64,000 nt of DNA from Paenibacillaceae bacterium (GTDB lineage: Bacteria > Bacillota > Clostridia > Lachnospirales > Lachnospiraceae), in NCBI GenBank assembly GCA_015057705.1, contig SVDU01000014.1, positions 82,734-146,733 of the forward strand, given 5' to 3'. Under the pieces are notes generated by a model. It saw only the letters and a list, made by a program, of their open reading frames with translations. It was not told where the DNA came from and ran no database searches. Made by a program: the position numbers and the translations under genes. Below, piece after piece: positions 15,597 to 24,503 of this stretch (its first letter is position 1; each line of letters begins with the position of its first letter).

Positions 15597-16304
15597 TTAT
15601 AACAATACCTCCTTTTTCATATATTTGAGGAAGGTACTGGAAAAATCCTGATATTTTCGTTTACTAACCGGAATTATTTCTCCGTTGGAAAGATGAAGAT
15701 CCATTCGGTCAAACCGGACAATATAATCCATGTTAACAATGTAACTTCTGTGGCACCGGAAGAAACGGGCGGGGAGATTCTTTTCAACGGATTCCAGCTT
15801 ACCAGAAACTTGGGTGGTATTAGTTTGGTTGTGAAGAGTTAGTGTTTTATTATTTACTTCCAGATACATAAGATCAGAGCAGGAAATGCATATAGTGGAC
15901 TGTCCTGATTTTACTATAATGGGAGGTTCTTTTAAGAGATTAAGCTGTTTGATTATATGATCAAGCACGGGATAAAGCTTTTGCCTGCTTACTGGTTTAA
16001 TGAGATAATGGGAGGCATCTACATCAAAGGATTGAAATACATATTGTTTATAAGCAGTAAGAAATACCAGTTTTGCCCTCGTATTGGTCTCCCTGATTTT
16101 ACGGGCAGTATACAGTCCGGATTCTTCGCCCATCTTAATATCCAGAAAAATAAGGTCAGGCACAGCTTTGGAGGACAGAAGCTCTGTTCCGGATGTAAAA
16201 AGGAAAAGCTGGAAGGGGATGTTCCGTGTACGGAAATACCCTTCCAGATCATTAGCAAATCCATGCATAAACTCTGCCTGGTCATCACAAAGAAATACGT
16301 TCAT
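15597..16304 (-). CDS. LytTR family response regulator (AgrA-like)
   Basis: Response regulator of about 235 aa. The N-terminal receiver domain has the acidic pair in LCDDQ, the phosphorylated Asp in LIFLDIKMGEESG and the Lys of YLIKPVS. The C-terminal LytTR DNA-binding domain includes FFRCHRSYIVNMDYI and ends near VSKRKYQDF. I place the start at the ATG 16304, 8 bases after AGGAAG; the GTG at 16313 in the ORF track overlaps that ribosome site. It lies 47 bases before its kinase and only 23 bases after asnA, so all three are probably one transcript. Confidence 0.88.
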   Translation of the reverse strand: MNVFLCDDQAEFMHGFANDLEGYFRTRNIPFQLFLFTSGTELLSSKAVPDLIFLDIKMGEESGLYTARKIRETNTRAKLVFLTAYKQYVFQSFDVDASHYLIKPVSRQKLYPVLDHIIKQLNLLKEPPIIVKSGQSTICISCSDLMYLEVNNKTLTLHNQTNTTQVSGKLESVEKNLPARFFRCHRSYIVNMDYIVRFDRMDLHLSNGEIIPVSKRKYQDFSSTFLKYMKKEVLL

Positions 16305-16327
16305 TGCGTCCACTTCCTATGTAAGAA

Positions 16328-17335
16328 TTAAAGCAGAAATATATTGTTCTTTCTGCACTCTTTTCGCATTTCGTCTGGCCAGATACTGGCCTGGACTTCG
16401 CCAACGTGTGCCCGGTCTAATAATAGCATACAAAGGCGTGACTGTCCGATTCCTCCGCCGATGGTATAGGGGAGTTCTCCATTTAAAAGCATTTTATGAT
16501 AAGGGAGCTCCTTGCGGTCTTCACACCCTGCCTTCCTTAACTGTTCTGACAGAGCTGTTTCATCTACGCGGATTCCCATGCTTGAGATTTCTAATGCACA
16601 GTTTAAATGTTCGAACCAGAAGAGAATATCTCCGTTAAGCTGCCAGTCATCGTAATCAGGTGCTCTGCCATCGTGAGTTTTTCCGCTTCCTAATTTATCT
16701 CCGATTTTCATAAGGAAGACACAGCCGTGTTTTTTTGTGATGGCATTTTCCCTCTCCTTGGGTGACAGTTTAGGATAGAGGTCTTCCAACTCCTGGGAGG
16801 TGATGAAAGTAATGTCATCAGGAAGTGTCTTGACTGCCTGGGGATATTTGTACCAGACTTCATGTTCCATGTGTTTGATAATCTTGAAAATAATTTTCAC
16901 GGTCTCTTTTAACGTATTTTCGTTTCTTTCTTCTCTGGTAATTACTTTTTCCCAATCCCACTGATCCACATAACAGGAGTGAAGATTGTCTAAATCTTCG
17001 TCTCTGCGGATGGCATTCATATTGGTGTAAAGTCCTTCTCCTGGCTGAAAGCCGTATTCGTGGAGTGCCATACGTTTCCATTTGGCAAGTGAGTGTACCA
17101 CTTCCATGGTTTCGCCGGGAACTCCTGAAAGATCAAACTGCACCGGGCGTTCCACACCATTTAAATTATCATTTAATCCGCTGCTTCGTTCTACAAATAA
17201 AGGGGCGGAGATTCTCTCTAAGTTCATCTCCTTACCCAGTTCCTTTTGAAAGGTGTCTCTTATGTATTTAATTGCCTCCTGGGTTTCCCGGACAGAGAGC
17301 CTGGGATCATAGTTTTGGGGTATAATCAGTTCCAT
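16328..17335 (-). CDS. asnA: Aspartate-ammonia ligase (asparagine synthetase A)
   Basis: AsnA, 335 aa, makes asparagine from aspartate, ammonia and ATP in the cytoplasm. The fold is related to class II aminoacyl-tRNA synthetases. Typical AsnA stretches are seen: [43 protein letters not shown] and, at the C-terminus, [14 protein letters not shown]. Length is normal. The ATG follows AGAGGAG at a good distance. The gene heads a probable operon with the LytTR/GHKL two-component pair, an unusual combination. A short palindrome (GGGCTTTAAAAGCCC, 17411-17425) lies upstream, of unknown role. Confidence 0.95.
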   Translation of the reverse strand: MELIIPQNYDPRLSVRETQEAIKYIRDTFQKELGKEMNLERISAPLFVERSSGLNDNLNGVERPVQFDLSGVPGETMEVVHSLAKWKRMALHEYGFQPGEGLYTNMNAIRRDEDLDNLHSCYVDQWDWEKVITREERNENTLKETVKIIFKIIKHMEHEVWYKYPQAVKTLPDDITFITSQELEDLYPKLSPKERENAITKKHGCVFLMKIGDKLGSGKTHDGRAPDYDDWQLNGDILFWFEHLNCALEISSMGIRVDETALSEQLRKAGCEDRKELPYHKMLLNGELPYTIGGGIGQSRLCMLLLDRAHVGEVQASIWPDEMRKECRKNNIFLL

Positions 17336-17446
17336 GTTTTTCTCCTCTTTTAACGTATACTGTTATTATGGTATCATTGATAGGAAAAACTTACAACTGC
17401 TATTTGTACAGGGCTTTAAAAGCCCCTTTTGTGGGGGGTAAAAGCA

Positions 17447-17475
17447 TTGCATGAGCCTTTACGCTGTGATATGAT
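17447..17475 (+). promoter_or_regulatory. Promoter of the tsaC operon
   Basis: TTGCAT (17447-17452), 17 bases, TATGAT (17470-17475). RNA should begin near 17482, past the ATG at 17478, so that ATG cannot be the start of the next gene. Confidence 0.7.
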
Positions 17476-17507
17476 AAATGGAAGTGAAAAGAAAAGAGCA
17501 GAGAGAT

Positions 17508-18569
17508 ATGAATACGAAACGAATTATATTAAAAGACAGAGAGAATCCGGATTCAGAACAGTTAAAAGAACCGGCAAAAATATTAAGGGAAGGCGGTCTT
17601 GTAGCATTTCCGACGGAAACTGTTTATGGTCTTGGGGCCAATGCCTTAAACGAAGAGGCTGCAAAGAAGATATATGAGGCGAAGGGAAGACCATCGGATA
17701 ATCCTCTCATTGCCCACATTGCAGATTTTGACGATCTGCTGCCCCTGGTGACGGAAGTCCCGGAGGCAGGCAGAAAACTTATGGAAGCATTCTGGCCTGG
17801 TCCCCTTACGCTGATTTTTCCCAAAAGCAGTCTGGTTCCTTATGGGACGACCGGCGGACTTGATACAGTAGCCGTTCGAATGCCTGCTGACCCTGCAGCC
17901 AGCGCGCTGATCCGGCTGGCAGGAGTTCCCATAGCAGCGCCCAGCGCCAATACATCCGGCCGCCCCAGCCCTACCACAGCAGATCATGTATGGCAGGATA
18001 TGAACGGAAAGATCCAGATGATCGTTGATGGCGGTGCTGTTGGGATCGGTGTGGAATCCACCATCATTGACGTTTCGGGAGATGAACCCATGATACTAAG
18101 ACCAGGCGCAGTTACCCAGGAGATGGCATCTGCAGTTTTAGGGAAAGAGATCTGTCTGGATCCTGCTATTATCTCAGGACCGTTAAAAGCCGATGTAAAA
18201 CCAAAGGCACCGGGAATGAAGTATAAGCATTATGCACCTAAAGCAGATCTTACTCTGGTTGAGGGAAATACAGAAGCTGTGGTTTCTGCTATTAATAAAA
18301 TGGCAGAGGAAAAGCTGGAGGCAGGATACCGGGTAGGTGTGATCTGTACCGATGAGACATCAGATCTTTATCCGGGAGGTATTATAAGGAGTATTGGCAG
18401 CCGTCTGAAAGAGGAGTCTGTTGCCCACAATTTATATGCAGTTTTACGGGAATTTGACGATTTAGATGCTGACTTTATATTTTCTGAGAGCTTTTCCAGA
18501 AGTCATCTGGGACAGGCAATCATGAACCGGTTAACTAAGGCAGCTGGTTACCACATTATTAAAGTTTGA
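17508..18569 (+). CDS. tsaC: L-threonylcarbamoyladenylate synthase (Sua5/YwlC type)
   Basis: Sua5/YwlC-type enzyme, about 353 aa, which makes threonylcarbamoyl-AMP from threonine, bicarbonate and ATP for the t6A37 modification of tRNAs decoding ANN codons. The YrdC domain (FPTETVYGLGANAL, AKGRPSDNPLIAHI, APSANTSGRPSPT) fills about residues 20-200, and a Sua5 C-terminal domain follows. The promoter at 17447-17475 starts RNA downstream of the ORF-track ATG at 17478, so I use the next ATG at 17508 (MNTKRI). The dCMP deaminase follows after 18 bases. Confidence 0.92.
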   Translation: MNTKRIILKDRENPDSEQLKEPAKILREGGLVAFPTETVYGLGANALNEEAAKKIYEAKGRPSDNPLIAHIADFDDLLPLVTEVPEAGRKLMEAFWPGPLTLIFPKSSLVPYGTTGGLDTVAVRMPADPAASALIRLAGVPIAAPSANTSGRPSPTTADHVWQDMNGKIQMIVDGGAVGIGVESTIIDVSGDEPMILRPGAVTQEMASAVLGKEICLDPAIISGPLKADVKPKAPGMKYKHYAPKADLTLVEGNTEAVVSAINKMAEEKLEAGYRVGVICTDETSDLYPGGIIRSIGSRLKEESVAHNLYAVLREFDDLDADFIFSESFSRSHLGQAIMNRLTKAAGYHIIKV

Positions 18570-18587
18570 AAGGGAGGAGCAGGAAGG

Positions 18588-19082
18588 ATGACTGGAAAAA
18601 GAGAAGATTATATTACCTGGGATGAATATTTTATGGGAGTGGCTGTTTTGTCAGGAAAACGATCCAAGGATCCCAGCACTCAGGTAGGAGCCTGTATTGT
18701 CAGTCAGGATAATAAAATTTTATCCATGGGTTATAACGGATTTCCACTTGGGTGTTCCGATGATGAATTTCCATGGGGAAGAGACAATGAGGCAGAGGAT
18801 CCCTATAATGCCAAATATTTCTATTCCACTCACAGTGAATTAAATGCTATTCTTAATTACAGAGGAGGAAGTCTGGAAGGCTCTAAACTTTATGTAACCC
18901 TTTTCCCCTGTAATGAGTGTGCAAAAGCAATCATACAGTCCGGAATTAAAACAATTGTATACGGTTCGGACAAGTATGCCGGAACACCTGCGGTGAATGC
19001 TTCCAAGCGTATGCTTAACGCGGCAGGAGTCCGCTATTATCAATATCAGCCATCCGGCAGAAAAATAGAGATCGAGGTTTAA
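18588..19082 (+). CDS. Deoxycytidylate (dCMP) deaminase
   Basis: A 164-aa zinc deaminase that converts dCMP to dUMP, feeding thymidylate synthesis. The zinc motifs are HSELNAI (His and the catalytic Glu) and PCNECAK (two Cys). The N-terminus YFMGVAVLSGKRSKDPSTQVG is typical of the ComEB/dCMP deaminase family, and the length fits. The ATG has GGGAGGAG upstream. It lies in a tight run of housekeeping genes with tsaC before and the radical SAM gene one base after. Confidence 0.92.
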   Translation: MTGKREDYITWDEYFMGVAVLSGKRSKDPSTQVGACIVSQDNKILSMGYNGFPLGCSDDEFPWGRDNEAEDPYNAKYFYSTHSELNAILNYRGGSLEGSKLYVTLFPCNECAKAIIQSGIKTIVYGSDKYAGTPAVNASKRMLNAAGVRYYQYQPSGRKIEIEV

Positions 19083-19083
19083 T

Positions 19084-20844
19084 ATGAAGTTTTTACTGGC
19101 GGCACTGAATGCCAAATATATTCATTCTAACCCTGGAGTTTACAGTCTAAAGGCTTATGCCCAGGCGTGGCTGAAAGAGCCGGAACTTAGTGATGGAAGG
19201 TTTGAGATAGAAATCGGGGAATATACCATTAATAATCAGATGGATGAAATATTGAGTGATATTTATAGAAGAAAACCGGATGTAGTGGGATTCTCCTGTT
19301 ACATCTGGAATATTTCCTATATTTTAGAACTGGTACGGGACCTTCCGAAAGTTCTCCCTCATGTGGAGATCTGGCTGGGAGGTCCTGAGGTGTCTTACGA
19401 TGCAGCCCGGATTTTAGAAGAAGAGCCATACGTTTTCGGCATTATGATGGGAGAAGGGGAAGAAACCTTTAAAAAAGTGGTCAGCTGCTATCTGGATCAG
19501 CAGAGAGGAACTCCGGGGTGGGATCAGACAGCCTTTCAGGAGATAGATGGAACTGCTGTCCGGGATAAAGATGGACTACCGGTTATCAATCCTTTAAAAT
19601 CCCCGGTTGATTTAAACAAGATTCCATTTCTGTATGAGGATATGGCCGGGTTTGAAAACCGTATTGTTTATTATGAAAGCAGCCGTGGATGCCCATTTTC
19701 CTGCAGCTATTGCCTTTCTTCTGTTGATAAGTCCGTCCGGTTTCGTGATACGGATCTGGTGTTAAAGGAACTGGATTTTTTTCTTCAGAAAAAAGTTCCA
19801 CAGGTGAAATTTGTAGACAGAACCTTTAACTGCAGCAGGAATCACTCTTATCGCATCTGGGAGTATTTAATTGAACATGATAACGGGGTGACTAATTTCC
19901 ATTTTGAAATTTCCGCTGATTTACTGAATCAGGATGAATTACAGCTGATGTCCCACATGAGACCCGGACTGATTCAGCTGGAGATTGGAGTTCAGAGTAC
20001 CAATGAAACTACCATTAAGGAGATCCACCGGAGTATGGATCTGTCTGCATTAAGGAAGAATGTGGAGATCATAAACAGCTATGGAAACATACATCAGCAT
20101 CTGGATCTGATTGTGGGACTTCCATTTGAAGACTATGAAAGCTTCAGACGTTCCTTCAACCAGGTATATGATATGAAACCGGAACAGCTTCAGCTGGGAT
20201 TTTTAAAGGTATTAAAGGGTTCCTATATGTCACAAAAGGCACAGGATTATGAGATTCGTTATAAGGAAACGCCTCCTTATGAAGTTTTGTCCACCAGATG
20301 GCTTGACTATGGTGGGGTTCTTAAGTTAAAGGGACTGGAAGAGATGCTGGAGGTTTACGGCAACAGCGGTCAGTTTCAAGCTACAATAGAAGAATTTCGC
20401 AAAGAATTTCATACTCCTTTTGATATGTTTGAGTCATTGGCTGAATATTATGATAAACAGGAATTGTCAAAGCTGAGCCACAGCCGAATGGCCAGGTACG
20501 AGATATTAGATACATTTATCAGCCTCCGGGTTCCTGATAAACAGTCCTATTACAGGGATCTTCTGGTATATGACTTATATCTGAGAGAAAACTTAAAGAG
20601 CCGCCCTGTTTTTTCCGCTGATCAGGAGCCTTATAAAGATCAGGTAAAAGCATTTTTTGCCGATGAGGCGGTTCAATATCATTATTTAAAAGATGGTTAT
20701 GAAGGATTTGAAGCCAGGCAGCTGATCAAGATGGCTCATGTGGAGGTATTTCATGATGGAAGAGCGGTTCTTTTTGATTATAAAAAAAGGGATGTGCTTA
20801 CCCATAATGCAGCAGTCCATGAGCTTGGCATATGGAGGAGATGA
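19084..20844 (+). CDS. B12-binding radical SAM protein (DUF4080 type)
   Basis: A 586-aa protein with an N-terminal cobalamin-binding-like domain (about 1-150), a radical SAM core with the cluster motif SSRGCPFSCSYCLS near residue 200 (Cys-x3-Cys-x2-Cys), and a long C-terminal extension that I associate with DUF4080. Such enzymes use an adenosyl radical with cobalamin for methylation or rearrangement; the substrate of this family is not known to me. It starts one base after the dCMP deaminase, and its stop overlaps the nth start, so it is in the middle of an operon. Confidence 0.88.
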   Translation: MKFLLAALNAKYIHSNPGVYSLKAYAQAWLKEPELSDGRFEIEIGEYTINNQMDEILSDIYRRKPDVVGFSCYIWNISYILELVRDLPKVLPHVEIWLGGPEVSYDAARILEEEPYVFGIMMGEGEETFKKVVSCYLDQQRGTPGWDQTAFQEIDGTAVRDKDGLPVINPLKSPVDLNKIPFLYEDMAGFENRIVYYESSRGCPFSCSYCLSSVDKSVRFRDTDLVLKELDFFLQKKVPQVKFVDRTFNCSRNHSYRIWEYLIEHDNGVTNFHFEISADLLNQDELQLMSHMRPGLIQLEIGVQSTNETTIKEIHRSMDLSALRKNVEIINSYGNIHQHLDLIVGLPFEDYESFRRSFNQVYDMKPEQLQLGFLKVLKGSYMSQKAQDYEIRYKETPPYEVLSTRWLDYGGVLKLKGLEEMLEVYGNSGQFQATIEEFRKEFHTPFDMFESLAEYYDKQELSKLSHSRMARYEILDTFISLRVPDKQSYYRDLLVYDLYLRENLKSRPVFSADQEPYKDQVKAFFADEAVQYHYLKDGYEGFEARQLIKMAHVEVFHDGRAVLFDYKKRDVLTHNAAVHELGIWRR

Positions 20845-21527
20845 TGGCTAAAAAAGAGACAAAAGCAGACAAAAGAGCCAGGGTAACCAGTGTTTTAGAG
20901 GCTCTTGACCAGGAATACGGAACAGAATATATCTGCTATTTAAACCATGAAACACCATGGCAGCTGCTCATTGCAGTTATTTTAAGTGCCCAGTGTACCG
21001 ATGCCAGAGTCAACATGGTGACTGCAGATTTATTCAAAAAATACGATTCGCCGGAAAAATTTGCAAATGCCCATTTAAAAGAGCTGGAACAGGATATCCA
21101 CTCCCTGGGATTTTATCACATGAAAGCCAAAAATATTATTTCCTGCTGTACGGATCTGGTGGAAAAGTATGGAGGCGAAGTTCCAAAGACCATGGAAGAG
21201 CTGACTGGGCTTGCAGGAGTGGGCAGGAAAACGGCCAATGTAATACTGGGCAATATTTATAACCAACCCAGTATTGTGGTCGACACCCATGTAAAGCGGA
21301 TATCGAAAAAACTGGGGTTTGCCAAATCAGATGACCCGGAAAAAATTGAATATGAATTAATGGAGATACTGCCAAGAGATCACTGGATCCTGTGGAACAT
21401 CCAGATTATCACGCTGGGAAGATCCATCTGCATTGCAAGAAGTCCCAAATGCAGTGACTGCTTCCTAAAGGAGCTGTGTCCCAGTGCTGTAACAGGGGAA
21501 ATTGAGGAGAGGAAGAACAAAACGTGA
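20844..21527 (+). CDS. nth: Endonuclease III
   Basis: Base-excision-repair glycosylase/AP-lyase, about 227 aa, for oxidised pyrimidines. The helix-hairpin-helix LTGLAGVGRKTANVIL holds the catalytic Lys, and VVDTHVKR holds the catalytic Asp. The C-terminal cluster motif C-x6-C-x2-C-x5-C is intact (CIARSPKCSDCFLKELC). The ATG at 20844 overlaps the previous stop by one base and has GGAGG at a better distance than the ORF-track start at 20832. The next gene overlaps its stop through GTGA. Confidence 0.95.
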   Translation: MAKKETKADKRARVTSVLEALDQEYGTEYICYLNHETPWQLLIAVILSAQCTDARVNMVTADLFKKYDSPEKFANAHLKELEQDIHSLGFYHMKAKNIISCCTDLVEKYGGEVPKTMEELTGLAGVGRKTANVILGNIYNQPSIVVDTHVKRISKKLGFAKSDDPEKIEYELMEILPRDHWILWNIQIITLGRSICIARSPKCSDCFLKELCPSAVTGEIEERKNKT

Positions 21528-22231
21528 TATCATCTTATGTTGCCGTGGATTTAGAAACGACCGGTCTTGACCCAAAGCGGGATAAAATTATTGAAATCGG
21601 AGCAGTGCGGGTGACGGATGGAAAAGCAGAAGACACATTTGAATGCTTTGTAAATCCTTACCGCAATCTGGAAGAGCGTGTGATTTCCCTGACTGGTATT
21701 ACTGACAGTCAGCTGGAGCCTGCGCCAGGCATTGAATCCATAATTGGCCATTTCCTTGATTTCGCAGGTAAACTGCCTATTCTTGGACATCAAATCATCT
21801 TTGATTACAGTTTTTTAAAACGTGCAGCAGTAAACAAAGGATTATGTTTTGAACGGCAGGGAATTGATACATTAAAGCTTGCAAGAAAATTTATGCCGGA
21901 AGACAGATCAAAAAGTCTCTCTGCAGCCTGTGGTTATTTCGGGATAGAAATAAAACAGAGCCATCGTGCCAGATTTGATGCCATTGCAGCTCATGAGCTG
22001 TATCAGACAATGAAAAAGGAGTTCGGTAAAAGGAATCCGGAAGTCTTTGACTCTGTCCCCTTGATTTATAAGGTGAAAAAGGAACAACCGGCGTCAAACC
22101 GGCAAAAAGAACACTTGCAGGATTTATTAAAATATCATAAAATAGTTTTATCTGTGCAATTGGATCATTTATCCAGAAATGAAATATCCAGAATTACGGA
22201 TAAAATCATCGCACAATATGGAAGAATATAA
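21524..22231 (+). CDS. 3'-5' exonuclease, DEDDh family (DnaQ-like)
   Basis: A 235-aa exonuclease with the DnaQ/PolC-epsilon fold. Motif I is VAVDLETTGLD, motif II lies around LGHQIIFDYSFL and motif III is HRARFDAIAAHELY (His and Asp), giving the DEDDh set. It starts with GTG overlapping the nth stop, so it is translationally coupled. The C-terminal 50 residues (ASNRQKEHLQDLLKYH) resemble an SAP-like or helical extension. It could be a proofreading subunit or a repair nuclease; context next to nth favours repair. Confidence 0.88.
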   Translation: MISSYVAVDLETTGLDPKRDKIIEIGAVRVTDGKAEDTFECFVNPYRNLEERVISLTGITDSQLEPAPGIESIIGHFLDFAGKLPILGHQIIFDYSFLKRAAVNKGLCFERQGIDTLKLARKFMPEDRSKSLSAACGYFGIEIKQSHRARFDAIAAHELYQTMKKEFGKRNPEVFDSVPLIYKVKKEQPASNRQKEHLQDLLKYHKIVLSVQLDHLSRNEISRITDKIIAQYGRI

Positions 22232-22246
22232 GAGAGGTGATACAAA

Positions 22247-22360
22247 ATGATTAATTTTAACAATAAGAACAACAGGAAGTTTATGTCAGTGGTTTTAATC
22301 GCAGTTGTAGTTTTACTGATTATAGCAATGGTACTCCCCATGATGTTAAGTTTTATGTGA
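22247..22360 (+). CDS. Small single-pass membrane protein (37 aa)
   Basis: Too short for the ORF track. The ATG at 22247 has AGAGGTG 7 bases upstream. The product is a basic N-terminus (MINFNNKNNRKFM) followed by one hydrophobic helix (SVVLIAVVVLLIIAMVLPMM), the form of DUF4044/Prli42-like small membrane proteins of Firmicutes; that assignment is tentative. It fills most of the gap between the exonuclease and the VanW gene and lies in the same orientation. Confidence 0.6.
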   Translation: MINFNNKNNRKFMSVVLIAVVVLLIIAMVLPMMLSFM

Positions 22361-22413
22361 TAGTTTTTGTTGACAAAACGTCAGGCGGAAACAGTAGAGT
22401 AAGAGGATTGAAT

Positions 22414-23904
22414 ATGAAAAAGAAAACTTTGTCCATATGCCTGGCAGCCTCTATGCTGGCAGTGGGAATCGGATTTTTCTCACCAGCATACGTTATGGCT
22501 GATACGCTTCCGGATGGTATCTATGTCGGAGATTATAATCTGGGCGGTTTGACAGAGGAAGAAGCCGGGCAGAAAGTTCAGGGCCTGGTTAATGAAATGG
22601 AAAATCAGAAAATCACACTGGTTGTGGACGGACAGCCGGTTGATACGACAGCTAAGGATCTGGGGTTTCATTGGAGCAACCCGGAAGCGGTTTCTCAGGC
22701 AGCATCCTCCTGGCAGGGGGGGAATTTATTAAAACGATATTTAAATAAAAAGGATATGGAACATAATCCAGTCATCATTCCTTTGGAAACTTCTTTGGAT
22801 GATGGCAGGTTAGCGTCATTTGTGGCCGAAAAATGTGCACCTGCAGTGGCAGAGCCAAAGAATGCCTCCATTGTCCGCCAGAACGGGGCATTTTCAGTCA
22901 CACCTTCTGTGATTGGAAAAACAGTGGATGTGGAAGCCACAAAGCAGGCTCTTAATGCGGCGTTTGCAAATGGTTTAAAAGAGCCGGTAACTGTTAACGC
23001 AGTTGTTGCCGAAGTAAAGCCGGCGATTACAACCGAAGATTTATCTACCATACAGGATGTACTTGGAACCTTTTCCACCAATTTCTCATCAAGCGGTGCT
23101 TCCAGGTCCAAAAACCTGCAGGTTGGTTCCGGAAAGATAAATGGCCATGTGTTAATGCCTGGAGAGACCTTGTCCGGTTATGACTGTATGCACCCCTTTA
23201 CGGTTGATAATGGTTATGCGACAGCTGCTGCATATGAGAACGGTCAGGTGGTTGACAGTGTGGGAGGCGGAGTATGCCAGATCGCCACTACCATTTATAA
23301 TGCCGCACTCAGAGCAGAGTTAGAGATCAGTCAGAGACAGAATCACTCCATGGTGGTAAGTTATGTAAAGCCGTCGGAGGATGCTGCAATCGCAGGAACC
23401 TATAAAGACATTAAATTTACCAATAATTACGGCACACCTATTTATGTGGAAGGCTATACTTCAGGAAAGACTCTTACCTTCACCATATACGGAAAAGAGA
23501 CCAGACCAGCCAACCGGACCTTTGACTTTGTTTCGGAAACGCTCAGTGTTACTGATCCGGGGGAGGCAAAAGAGGTTGTGGATCCTGCCATGCCGCCTGG
23601 ATCCAGAAAGCAGGTTCAGTCCGCCCATAAAGGAATGAAATCAAGACTCTGGAAGATTGTGTATGTAGATGGTGCAGAACAGAGCAGGGAGATACTTCAT
23701 ACGGATACCTACAATCCCTCCAAGGCAATTATAAAGGTGGGTCCGGCGGCACCCGCAGTTGCAGAACCATTGCCAGTTTATCCTTCTGAAGCTCCTGATA
23801 TTATAACACAGCCAACTCAGGAAACAACCCAGCAACCGGATTCCCAGGCAGTACCTGAATGGGAAGATGCTGTGGATAGTCCCCAGGCAGGACCGGGAGA
23901 ATAA
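22414..23904 (+). CDS. VanW family exported protein
   Basis: An exported protein of about 496 aa. The signal peptide is residues 1-29 from the ATG at 22414 (MKKKTLSICLAASMLAVGIG), which has AAGAGG 8 bases upstream; the ORF-track start at 22357 would place 19 extra residues before the signal. About 35-200 contains a YoaR-like putative peptidoglycan-binding domain. The VanW domain follows (GGVCQIATTIYNAALRAELEI), then a G5-like stretch (PPGSRKQVQSAHKGM) and a Pro/Gln/Thr-rich tail. VanW proteins are envelope proteins of unclear function. The lack of other van genes gives no reason to infer glycopeptide resistance. Confidence 0.88.
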   Translation: MKKKTLSICLAASMLAVGIGFFSPAYVMADTLPDGIYVGDYNLGGLTEEEAGQKVQGLVNEMENQKITLVVDGQPVDTTAKDLGFHWSNPEAVSQAASSWQGGNLLKRYLNKKDMEHNPVIIPLETSLDDGRLASFVAEKCAPAVAEPKNASIVRQNGAFSVTPSVIGKTVDVEATKQALNAAFANGLKEPVTVNAVVAEVKPAITTEDLSTIQDVLGTFSTNFSSSGASRSKNLQVGSGKINGHVLMPGETLSGYDCMHPFTVDNGYATAAAYENGQVVDSVGGGVCQIATTIYNAALRAELEISQRQNHSMVVSYVKPSEDAAIAGTYKDIKFTNNYGTPIYVEGYTSGKTLTFTIYGKETRPANRTFDFVSETLSVTDPGEAKEVVDPAMPPGSRKQVQSAHKGMKSRLWKIVYVDGAEQSREILHTDTYNPSKAIIKVGPAAPAVAEPLPVYPSEAPDIITQPTQETTQQPDSQAVPEWEDAVDSPQAGPGE

Positions 23905-23913
23905 AAACAGAAC

Positions 23914-24489
23914 ATGAGACGGATTGAAAGAGAAAATACAGGAACCATAAGGCCGGGGCAGGATCTTGTGGCTGCAGGATATGCAGGATTAGCCGGAACG
24001 TTAAAAATAGTAAGTGAAAGAGAGGGAGAACTGCATCAGTGGTTCTCCTCGCAATATATTGACCAGGTTTTAACCGGAGATTATTTATTCCCGGTAAATG
24101 ATCCGGAGTTTTTTAAGAATCTGGGGGCTACGGAATGGGAGCCGGTTCTTGAGGGAGGAATACTAAAAGCTCTCTGGGATTTATCTGGCGCCTATATGAC
24201 GGGAATTCGTTTTGACCTTCATAAAATTCCAGTAAGGCAGGAAACCATTGAGATCTGTGAGCGGTACGACTTAAACCCATACCGTCTTTATTCAGAGGGC
24301 TGCTTTGTGTTGGCGGCGGATAACGGAGGAGACCTGGTATCTGTCTTAAAGGAGCATGGAATGAAAGCGGCAGTCATTGGGAAAGTAACAGACGGAATCA
24401 AACGGATTATTGTCCATGAAGACGGAAACGGCTATCTTGACCGCCCTTCAGAGGACGAACTATATAAGGTGTTATCCCAAAACAGGTAA
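23914..24489 (+). CDS. AIR-synthase-like (PurM/HypE C-terminal domain) protein
   Basis: A 191-aa protein resembling only the C-terminal domain of the PurM/HypE/SelD ATPase family, here with EGGILKALWDLSGAYMTGI, EICERYDLNPYRLYSEGCFV and KAAVIGKVTDG. The ATP-binding N-terminal domain is absent and the N-terminus looks natural, so this is a domain-only protein rather than a fragment of HypE. No hydrogenase genes are nearby. It is followed after 14 bases by an Lrp regulator and an aminotransferase, so a role in amino acid metabolism is possible but unproven. Confidence 0.7.
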   Translation: MRRIERENTGTIRPGQDLVAAGYAGLAGTLKIVSEREGELHQWFSSQYIDQVLTGDYLFPVNDPEFFKNLGATEWEPVLEGGILKALWDLSGAYMTGIRFDLHKIPVRQETIEICERYDLNPYRLYSEGCFVLAADNGGDLVSVLKEHGMKAAVIGKVTDGIKRIIVHEDGNGYLDRPSEDELYKVLSQNR

Positions 24490-24503
24490 ATCGGAGGTAG
24501 GAT

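Noticed and set aside
17411-17425. GGGCTTTAAAAGCCC as a terminator
   Set aside because: It lies between divergent genes with no transcript ending there, and the loop is too small for a strong hairpin; role unknown.
22414-23904. VanW protein as evidence of vancomycin resistance
   Set aside because: No vanH, vanA/B, vanX or vanRS genes are present; VanW-domain proteins are common in Clostridia without resistance.
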